Part shown: positions 55,108 to 64,000 of the stretch, one piece after another
Layout: the number at the start of each line of letters is the position of its first letter
Position numbering within the stretch: position 1 is the first letter of the stretch
DNA from: Ectopseudomonas chengduensis
Lineage (GTDB): Bacteria; Pseudomonadota; Gammaproteobacteria; Pseudomonadales; Pseudomonadaceae
Direction: 5' to 3'
Assembly (NCBI RefSeq): GCF_015712065.1
Contig: NZ_JACFYZ010000006.1
Coordinates: 248,001 to 312,000 of the forward strand
DNA: 64,000 nt
Notes under the pieces: model-generated
What the model was told of the DNA's origin: nothing
Seen by the model: only the letters and a program-made list of their open reading frames with translations
Databases searched by the model: none
Program-made: the position numbers and the translations under genes

Positions 55108-55815
55108 CTAGGTAAGCAGTGTCCAGCGCTGATTAACGAACAGTTCGATGGGGCGGTACTGGGTCTTGTAGTTCATCTTCCGACAATTCTTGATCCAGTA
55201 GCCGAGGTAGACGGCCTCCAGCCCCAGGCGCTCGGCCTCGCCGATTTGCCAGAGGATGGCGAATCGCCCCAGGCTGCGGCGTTCTTCGGTGGGATCATAG
55301 AAGGTATAAACCGCCGACAGACCGTTTGGCAGAACGTCAGTGACTGCGATGGCGACCAATCTGCCCTGCAGGCGAAACTCGTAGAAGCGTGAGAACGGCA
55401 GGTCGCGAATCAGAAAGGTCGAGAACTGGTCACGGCTCGGTGGATACATGTCACCGTCAGCGTGGCGCTGCTCGATATAGCCCACGTAGAGATCGTAATA
55501 CTCTTCAGTGAATGCCGGGCGCACGCAGCGAACGACGATGTCTTCATTGCGTTTGAGGATACGCCGCTGCTGGCGGTTAGGTGTGAAGCGCGCAGCAGGA
55601 ATGCGTGCAGGAATGCAGGCGGTGCACTGCTGGCAATGCGGTCGGTAGAGGTGGTCGCCGCTGCGGCGAAAGCCCATTTCCGAAAGTTCTGCATAAACCA
55701 GCACATCCATGGGCTGGCTGGGGTCAAGAAACAGGGTGGTGGCCTGTTCTTCCGGCAGATAGCTGCATGGATGGGGTTGAGTGGCATAGAACTTCAGGCG
55801 GGCCAGCTCGGTCAT
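55108..55815 (-). CDS. bpt: Aspartate/glutamate leucyl-tRNA-protein transferase
   Basis: 235 aa Bpt/Ate family enzyme that adds leucine from Leu-tRNA to proteins with N-terminal Asp or Glu, marking them for ClpS-ClpAP. The cysteine cluster [13 protein letters not shown] is conserved, as are [11 protein letters not shown] and [16 protein letters not shown]. The ATG at 55815 ([20 protein letters not shown]) is the family start. It lies 53 bases after aat. Confidence 0.92.
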
Positions 55816-55868
55816 GGCGGTGTCTCGGGGAAGCCTGATAAGAGTGTATGCCAGGCTGCGAATATCGA

Positions 55869-56549
55869 CTAGGCGAGCCAATCTGCTCCGGTGGGCAGAT
55901 CGAGGTGACACTTGAGGTATTCGGCGAAGCTGGCGCGCGGCATGGCCCTGGCGCCGAAGCTGTGCAGATGCTGTGTAGGCATCTGGCAGTCGATGAGGAC
56001 GAAGCCCCAGTCTCGCAGCTTGCCGACCAAGGTGGCGAAACCGACCTTGGATGCATTGTCGGCACGGCTGAACATGGATTCACCGAAAAACAGCTGGCCG
56101 ATAGCCAGGCCGTAAAGCCCGCCGACCAGTTCGTCCCCGCTCCAGACCTCCACGGAATGGGCGATACCGCGCTGATGCAGCTGCAGGTAAGCCTCCTGCA
56201 TGCCGCGGGTAATCCAGGTCCCATCGGCGTAGGCGCGTGGCTCGGCGCAGGCCTGTATGACGGCGGCGAAGTCCTGGTCGAAGGTGACGCGATAACGCTG
56301 CTGGCGCAGCAGTTTGGCCAGGCTGCGGGAAACATGCAGCTCATCAGGGAACAGAACGGTGCGCGGATCGGGCGACCACCAGAGAATTGGCTGGCCATCC
56401 TGAAACCAGGGAAAGCAGCCATGTCGATAGGCGCTGATCAGGCGGTCGGCGCTCAGATCGCCGCCAGCGGCCAGCAGGCCATTAGGCTCGCGCATGGCTT
56501 TAGCCAATGGCGGGAACTGCAGTGAGTCGCGTTGCAGCCAGGTGAGCAT
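55869..56549 (-). CDS. aat: Leucyl/phenylalanyl-tRNA-protein transferase
   Basis: 226 aa enzyme that adds Leu or Phe to proteins with N-terminal Lys or Arg. Family segments are present: [59 protein letters not shown], and [17 protein letters not shown]. The ATG at 56549 ([19 protein letters not shown]) is the normal start; 67 upstream in-frame codons overlap trxB. Paired with bpt, it gives the cell both branches of the bacterial N-degron pathway. Confidence 0.95.
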   Translation of the reverse strand: MLTWLQRDSLQFPPLAKAMREPNGLLAAGGDLSADRLISAYRHGCFPWFQDGQPILWWSPDPRTVLFPDELHVSRSLAKLLRQQRYRVTFDQDFAAVIQACAEPRAYADGTWITRGMQEAYLQLHQRGIAHSVEVWSGDELVGGLYGLAIGQLFFGESMFSRADNASKVGFATLVGKLRDWGFVLIDCQMPTQHLHSFGARAMPRASFAEYLKCHLDLPTGADWLA

Positions 56550-56604
56550 GTGCGCTTGTCCAGCGGAGGAGGGGAGGGCGAGCGGAGGTGCTCGCCCTTG
56601 TCCA

Positions 56605-57633
<1,029 letters not shown>

Positions 57634-57748
57634 CTACACCGAAGCGGGGTGGGTGCGGGAGCTTGGCAATTGGCCTGGGCGTCAGGCTGGCCCTACAATA
57701 GGCCGCTTCGCGGTTAACCATCAGATGGACGCGCCAAGGGCGCAGGAA

Positions 57749-60154
57749 ATGGCTGTTTTGAAGAATTCCACCACCCAGATTACCGACTGGCGTCAGAAGC
57801 TTCAGTACCGACTGAAGGAAGGCGCGTTGATCGCCCTGGGCGCTATGTGCCTGTACCTGCTGATGGCACTGTTGACCTATAACGTTGCCGACCCGGCGTG
57901 GGACAACAGCGTGCAGGTCGAACGCATCATGAATGCCGGTGGCAGCATCGGCGCCTGGCTCTCCAGCGCACTGTTCGGCGCGCTGGGTTACTTCGCCTAC
58001 ATCTTCCCGCTCCTGCTGGCCGCCAAGACCTGGCAGGTGTTTCGCACCCGCAATCAACCCTGGCACTGGAACGGCTGGCTGTTTTCCTGGCATAGCATCG
58101 GCCTGGTCTTCCTGATTCTTTCCGGTGCTGCGCTGGGCGATATTCATTTTGCAGCGGCCGCCGGCATGCAGGGCTCCGGTGGTGGCATGCTCGGTGCCAG
58201 CCTGGGTGATTTGGCCGTGCATGCTCTGAACGTGCAGGGCAGTACCCTGGTATTCCTGGCACTGTTTCTGTTTGGTTTGACCGTCTTCACCGATCTGTCC
58301 TGGTTCCGTGTGATGGACCTGACCGGCAAGATCACCCTCGACCTGATCGAGCTGATTCACGGCGCCATCACTGGCTGGTGGAATGCCCGTAGCGAGCGCA
58401 AGCAGATGAAGATTCAGCTGCGCGAGCTGGATGAGCGGGTCACCGAAGTGGCTGCGCCAGTGGTTTCGGATCGCCGTGAGCAAGCCAAGGTCAAGGAGCG
58501 TCTGCTCGAACGCGAAGAGTCGCTGAGCAAGCACATGAGCGAGCGCGAGAAGCGCCCCGCACCGGTAATTGCGCCGCCGCCCGTGGCCAAGGCGCCAGAA
58601 CCGAGCAAGCGCGTGCAGAAGGAAAAGCAGGCGCCGCTGTTCGTCGACAGCGCGGTGGAAGGCACCTTGCCGCCGATTTCCCTGCTCGACCCGGCGGAAG
58701 CCAAGAAGGTCGAGTACTCGCCGGAATCGCTCAAGGGCGTTGGCCATCTGCTGGAAATCAAACTCAAGGAATTCGGTGTCGAGGTCGCGGTGGATTCGAT
58801 CCATCCGGGCCCGGTGATCACCCGCTACGAAATCCAGCCGGCTGCAGGGGTCAAGGTCAGTCGCATCGCCAACCTGGCCAAGGATCTGGCGCGTTCGCTG
58901 GCCGTGACCAGCGTACGGGTCGTGGAAGTCATTCCCGGCAAGACCACCGTTGGTATCGAGATCCCCAACGAGAATCGTCAGATCGTGCGTTTCTCCGAGG
59001 TGCTGTCGACGCCCGAATATGATGACGCCAAGTCGCCGGTGACCCTGGCGCTGGGGCACGACATTGGTGGCAAGCCGGTGATCACCGATCTGGCCAAGAT
59101 GCCGCACCTGCTGGTGGCCGGTACCACCGGTTCCGGTAAGTCGGTGGGCGTGAATGCGATGATTCTGTCGATTCTGTTCAAGTCGAGCCCGGAAGACGCC
59201 AAGCTGATCATGATCGACCCGAAAATGCTCGAGTTGTCGATCTACGAAGGCATTCCGCACCTGCTTTGCCCGGTCGTCACCGACATGAAGGAAGCGGCCA
59301 ACGCCCTGCGCTGGAGCGTTGCCGAGATGGAACGCCGCTACAAGCTGATGTCGAAGATGGGCGTGCGCAACCTGGCGGGCTTCAACCGCAAGGTCAAGGA
59401 TGCCATCGAGGCTGGCGAGCCGTTGTCCGATCCGCTGTTCCGTCGCGAAAGCATGGAAGACGAAGCGCCGCTGCTCAAACCACTGCCGACCATCGTCGTG
59501 GTGGTCGATGAATTCGCTGACATGATGATGATCGTCGGCAAGAAGGTCGAAGAGCTGATCGCGCGTATCGCGCAGAAGGCGCGTGCGGCAGGTATTCACC
59601 TGATCCTCGCCACCCAGCGCCCGTCGGTGGACGTGATCACTGGCCTGATCAAGGCCAACATCCCGACCCGCATGGCGTTCCAGGTATCGAGCAAGATCGA
59701 CTCGCGCACCATCATCGACCAGGGCGGTGCCGAGCAGTTGCTCGGCCACGGTGACATGCTCTACATGCCGCCGGGCACCAGCTTGCCGATTCGTGTTCAC
59801 GGCGCCTTCGTCTCGGACGATGAAGTGCACCGTGTAGTCGAAGCCTGGAAGCTGCGTGGTGCGCCGGATTACAACGAAGACATTCTCGCCGGGGCCGAAG
59901 AGGGTGGCGGCAGCTTCGAAGGTGGTGGTGGTGAAGGCGGTGAGGGCAGCGAGGAAGACCCGCTGTACGACGAGGCCGTCAACTTCGTGCTGGAAAGCCG
60001 CCGTGCCTCCATTTCCGCCGTGCAGCGCAAGCTGAAGATCGGCTACAACCGCGCCGCACGGATGATCGAGGCGATGGAAATGGCTGGCGTGGTCAGCTCG
60101 ATGAATACCAACGGTTCACGCGAGGTGCTCGCGCCTGGTTCATCCCGTGACTGA
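57749..60154 (+). CDS. ftsK: DNA translocase FtsK
   Basis: 801 aa from this start. Four membrane helices at about residues 25-170, a short charged and Pro/Ala-rich linker (about 100 residues, much shorter than E. coli), then the motor: Walker [16 protein letters not shown] near residue 458 and Walker [17 protein letters not shown]. The C-terminal gamma domain ([20 protein letters not shown]) reads KOPS sites and activates XerCD at dif during division. The start is uncertain: AGGA sits too close to the ATG at 57749, and an ATG at 57725 is possible. Confidence 0.95.
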   Translation: MAVLKNSTTQITDWRQKLQYRLKEGALIALGAMCLYLLMALLTYNVADPAWDNSVQVERIMNAGGSIGAWLSSALFGALGYFAYIFPLLLAAKTWQVFRTRNQPWHWNGWLFSWHSIGLVFLILSGAALGDIHFAAAAGMQGSGGGMLGASLGDLAVHALNVQGSTLVFLALFLFGLTVFTDLSWFRVMDLTGKITLDLIELIHGAITGWWNARSERKQMKIQLRELDERVTEVAAPVVSDRREQAKVKERLLEREESLSKHMSEREKRPAPVIAPPPVAKAPEPSKRVQKEKQAPLFVDSAVEGTLPPISLLDPAEAKKVEYSPESLKGVGHLLEIKLKEFGVEVAVDSIHPGPVITRYEIQPAAGVKVSRIANLAKDLARSLAVTSVRVVEVIPGKTTVGIEIPNENRQIVRFSEVLSTPEYDDAKSPVTLALGHDIGGKPVITDLAKMPHLLVAGTTGSGKSVGVNAMILSILFKSSPEDAKLIMIDPKMLELSIYEGIPHLLCPVVTDMKEAANALRWSVAEMERRYKLMSKMGVRNLAGFNRKVKDAIEAGEPLSDPLFRRESMEDEAPLLKPLPTIVVVVDEFADMMMIVGKKVEELIARIAQKARAAGIHLILATQRPSVDVITGLIKANIPTRMAFQVSSKIDSRTIIDQGGAEQLLGHGDMLYMPPGTSLPIRVHGAFVSDDEVHRVVEAWKLRGAPDYNEDILAGAEEGGGSFEGGGGEGGEGSEEDPLYDEAVNFVLESRRASISAVQRKLKIGYNRAARMIEAMEMAGVVSSMNTNGSREVLAPGSSRD

Positions 60155-60279
60155 GTGTTACGTCTCGCGGATAAACCGCTGAATTCGCGGTCTACAGGAT
60201 TCACGGCAGCCCAGGTGCTGCCGAGCAATGCGGGGTACCGAGTCGCCTCGCCATTCTCATACGGACTCAAGGGGTTTAT

Positions 60280-60906
60280 ATGCGTGTTATTCGCCTGCTG
60301 ATGCTGGCTGCTTTGAGCTTTACCCTGCTGACCGCCCAGGCTGATGAAGAGGCGGCCACCAAGCGCTTGAGCGAATTGCTCAGCCAGGCGCAAACCATCA
60401 GTGCGCGCTTCTCTCAGCTGACCCTCGACGCCAGCGGCACTCAGCTGCAGGAAACTGCAGGGCAACTGGCGCTCAAGCGTCCGGGCATGTTCCGTTGGCA
60501 CACCGATCAACCCATGGAGCAACTGCTGGTCTCCAATGGCGAGAAGGTCTGGCTGTACGACCCGGATCTGGAGCAGGTCACCATTCAGACACTCGATCAG
60601 CGCCTGACCCATACTCCCGCGTTGTTGCTCTCCGGCGATGTCTCGCAGATCCGCGAGAACTTCGAGATCGACTACAAGGAAGGCGGCAGCGTGGTCGACT
60701 TCATTCTCAAGCCCAAGGCCAAGGACAGCCTGTTCGACAGCCTGCGCCTGTCGTTCCGCAATCGCGTGCTCAACGACATGCAACTGATCGACAGCATCGG
60801 TCAGCGCACCAACATCCTGTTCCTCAATGTGAAGATGAACGAGCCGGTCGAAGACCATCTGTTCACCTTTGACATTCCGGAAGGCGCGGACGTCATCCAG
60901 GAGTAA
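60280..60906 (+). CDS. lolA: Outer-membrane lipoprotein carrier LolA
   Basis: 208 aa periplasmic chaperone that ferries lipoproteins from LolCDE to LolB. Signal peptide [21 protein letters not shown], then the open beta-barrel core with [29 protein letters not shown] segments. AAGGGG lies before the ATG. Its stop is three bases before the rarA GTG start, so the two are probably cotranscribed with shared ribosome-binding sequence. Confidence 0.96.
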   Translation: MRVIRLLMLAALSFTLLTAQADEEAATKRLSELLSQAQTISARFSQLTLDASGTQLQETAGQLALKRPGMFRWHTDQPMEQLLVSNGEKVWLYDPDLEQVTIQTLDQRLTHTPALLLSGDVSQIRENFEIDYKEGGSVVDFILKPKAKDSLFDSLRLSFRNRVLNDMQLIDSIGQRTNILFLNVKMNEPVEDHLFTFDIPEGADVIQE

Positions 60907-60909
60907 GGC

Positions 60910-62235
60910 GTGGATCTGTTCGGTCGCCAACCCGTCGCGCAGCCCCTGGCTGCGCGTTTGCGTGCTACCAGTCTGGACGAATACGTTGGCCAGGAGCATG
61001 TGCTGGCGCCGGGCAAGCCGCTACGCGAGGCGCTGGAGCAGGGCGCCTTGCACTCGATGATCTTCTGGGGGCCGCCTGGCGTAGGCAAGACCACTCTGGC
61101 GCGCCTGCTGGCCAAGGTCACCGACGCGCATTTCGAAACCATCTCCGCTGTGCTCTCCGGGGTCAAGGAGATTCGCCAGGCCGTCGAAGTGGCCCAGCAG
61201 CACGCGGCTCAGTACGGCCGCCGCACCATTCTCTTCGTCGACGAAGTGCACCGCTTCAACAAGAGTCAACAGGACGCGTTCCTGCCCTACGTGGAAGACG
61301 GAACGCTGATCTTCATCGGTGCCACCACCGAGAATCCCTCGTTCGAACTGAACAATGCGCTGCTGTCGCGTGCCCGCGTCTATGTGCTCAAGAGCCTCGA
61401 CGAGGCGGCGATGCGCAAGCTGGTCAATCGCGCGCTGAGCGACCCGAAAGGCCTTGGCGATCGCCATCTCAGCCTGCCGGACGAGGCCTTTCAGATTCTT
61501 CTGGCCGCTGCCGATGGTGACGGTCGTCGTCTTCTCAACTTCCTCGAGAATGCTGCCGACCTGGCAGAGGACGACAGCGAAATAGGCGTCGAACTGCTGC
61601 AGAACCTGCTGGGCGACAGCCGCCGCCGTTTCGACAAGGGCGGCGAAGCCTTCTACGACCAGATTTCCGCGCTGCACAAGTCGGTGCGCGGTTCCAGCCC
61701 GGACGGCGCGCTGTACTGGTATGCACGTATGCTCGACGGCGGCTGCGACCCGCTGTACATCGCCCGCCGTGTGGTGCGCATGGCCAGCGAGGATATCGGC
61801 AACGCCGATCCGCGCGCCCTGACCCTGTGCCTCAATGCCTGGGACGTGCAGGAGCGCCTGGGCAGCCCTGAAGGCGAGCTTGCCGTGGCCCAGGCCATCG
61901 TCTATCTGGCCTGTGCGCCGAAGAGCAATGCGGTGTACACCGCATTTAAGGCGGCTATGCGTGACGCTGCCGAGCAGGGCTCGCAGGAGGTGCCGCTGCA
62001 CCTGCGCAACGCGCCGACCAAGCTGATGAAGCAGCTCGGCTATGGCGATGAATACCGCTACGCCCATGATGAGCCGGATGCCTACGCCGCAGGCGAGGAT
62101 TACTTCCCCGAAGCCCTCGAGCCCAGGCAGTATTACGATCCGGTGCCGCGTGGGCTGGAACTGAAGATTCGCGACAAGCTGCAGCATCTGCGTCAACTGG
62201 ACGCCAGCAGCCCAAGGCAGAGGAGAAAACCATGA
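60910..62235 (+). CDS. rarA: Replication-associated recombination protein RarA
   Basis: 441 aa AAA+ ATPase (MgsA/WRNIP1 family) acting at stalled forks. Walker [15 protein letters not shown] starts at residue 54; Walker B is [10 protein letters not shown], followed by sensor 1 [12 protein letters not shown]. The C-terminal tetramerisation domain is [20 protein letters not shown]. The GTG start at 60910 has AGGAG inside the end of lolA. It overlaps crcB by 4 bases. Confidence 0.95.
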   Translation: MDLFGRQPVAQPLAARLRATSLDEYVGQEHVLAPGKPLREALEQGALHSMIFWGPPGVGKTTLARLLAKVTDAHFETISAVLSGVKEIRQAVEVAQQHAAQYGRRTILFVDEVHRFNKSQQDAFLPYVEDGTLIFIGATTENPSFELNNALLSRARVYVLKSLDEAAMRKLVNRALSDPKGLGDRHLSLPDEAFQILLAAADGDGRRLLNFLENAADLAEDDSEIGVELLQNLLGDSRRRFDKGGEAFYDQISALHKSVRGSSPDGALYWYARMLDGGCDPLYIARRVVRMASEDIGNADPRALTLCLNAWDVQERLGSPEGELAVAQAIVYLACAPKSNAVYTAFKAAMRDAAEQGSQEVPLHLRNAPTKLMKQLGYGDEYRYAHDEPDAYAAGEDYFPEALEPRQYYDPVPRGLELKIRDKLQHLRQLDASSPRQRRKP

Positions 62236-62612
62236 TCCGAGTAGCCCTTGCTGTCGCCGTGGGAGGCGCGGCGGGTTCGGTTATGCGCTTTCTGGTTGCC
62301 AGCTGGGTGGCTGGCAACTGGCCCCGGCATTTCTACCTGGGCACTTTCGCGGTAAACATCATCGGGTGCCTGCTGATTGGTCTGCTGTCAGGTCTGTTCC
62401 TTACCCGTACCGACCTGTCGCTGGAGCTGCGTACCGGGCTGATCACTGGCGTTCTGGGAGGCTTCACCACCTTTTCGTCTTTCAGCCTGGAAATCATGAA
62501 GCTGATGGAGGGCGGTCGCGCCCTCGAAGCGCTCGGTTACCTGGCATTCAGTATCCTTGGTGGTCTGCTTGCCGCCTGGGCTGGTCTGAGCCTGGCTCGA
62601 TTGGCATCCTGA
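62232..62612 (+). CDS. crcB: Fluoride channel CrcB/Fluc
   Basis: 126 aa, four membrane helices, works as an antiparallel dimer exporting fluoride. Signature segments are [26 protein letters not shown] (pore Asn), and [12 protein letters not shown], which supplies the Phe box and central sodium site. No fluoride riboswitch was recognised; the gene is coupled to rarA by an ATGA overlap. Confidence 0.94.
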   Translation: MIRVALAVAVGGAAGSVMRFLVASWVAGNWPRHFYLGTFAVNIIGCLLIGLLSGLFLTRTDLSLELRTGLITGVLGGFTTFSSFSLEIMKLMEGGRALEALGYLAFSILGGLLAAWAGLSLARLAS

Positions 62613-62683
62613 CCCGCTAAAGCTTTACACTCGGCAACCCGCGTCACGCTGGTGGCCGCAACCTTTTTTCGTCGATGTATTGA

Positions 62684-63973
<1,290 letters not shown>

Positions 63974-64000
63974 TAGGCCATCACGACGCAAAAAAAACGG

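Overview
This is a 64 kb chromosomal segment of a high-GC gammaproteobacterium, almost certainly a Pseudomonas. The gene content and order (nuoA-N with a fused nuoCD, phoX, aceA, roxA, purB, hflD, mnmA, nudJ, idh, icd, cspD, clpS, clpA, infA, ate, aat, trxB, ftsK, lolA, rarA, crcB, serS) match the block I recall for P. aeruginosa PAO1 around PA2612-PA2650. A degradative HMG-CoA reductase gene suggests a relative that can grow on mevalonate. The species is not determined. No rRNA, tRNA, CRISPR array, prophage or insertion sequence was recognised.

Layout. 1-0.2 kb: 3' end of tpx. 0.4-9.5 kb: muxABC-opmB multidrug efflux operon (+). 9.5-11.6 kb: an orphan TRAP solute-binding protein and a Tam-like methyltransferase, with near-identical palindromes around them. 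11.7-26.6 kb: complete 13-gene nuo operon for respiratory complex I (-). 27-29.3 kb: a secreted pectinacetylesterase-like hydrolase and an unrecognised membrane-anchored helical protein. 29.4-33.3 kb: PhoX phosphatase with a Pho-box candidate, and isocitrate lyase with a long leader and an RccR-like palindrome. 33.9-36.9 kb: tight operon of roxA, a GNAT gene, a PLD-like gene and a secretin-domain gene. 37-41.1 kb: purB, EamA exporter, hflD, mnmA. 41.2-46.9 kb: an apparent accessory insert for mevalonate use: a MocR regulator, divergent mvaA and mvaB, and two membrane genes that probably form a mevalonate importer. 47-51.4 kb: nudJ, monomeric idh and dimeric icd. 51.5-57.6 kb: cspD, clpS-clpA, and the infA/ate/aat/trxB group. 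57.7-64 kb: ftsK, lolA, rarA, crcB, serS.

How the genes work together. The isocitrate node is concentrated here: aceA sends isocitrate into the glyoxylate shunt, while idh and icd decarboxylate it. Complex I reoxidises the NADH made downstream. clpS and ate belong to the same N-degron pathway, since Ate adds leucine and ClpS delivers such substrates to ClpAP. The mva insert would import mevalonate, oxidise it to HMG-CoA (MvaA) and cleave it to acetoacetate and acetyl-CoA (MvaB). Growth on those products needs the glyoxylate shunt, whose aceA lies about 8 kb away.

The most promising undescribed element is the pair of membrane genes at 45026-46935: a two-helix small protein and a divergent TctA-type permease with no periplasmic binding protein gene, tied by context to mevalonate catabolism. 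Its MocR regulator and the repeat architecture of the divergent promoter region come next.
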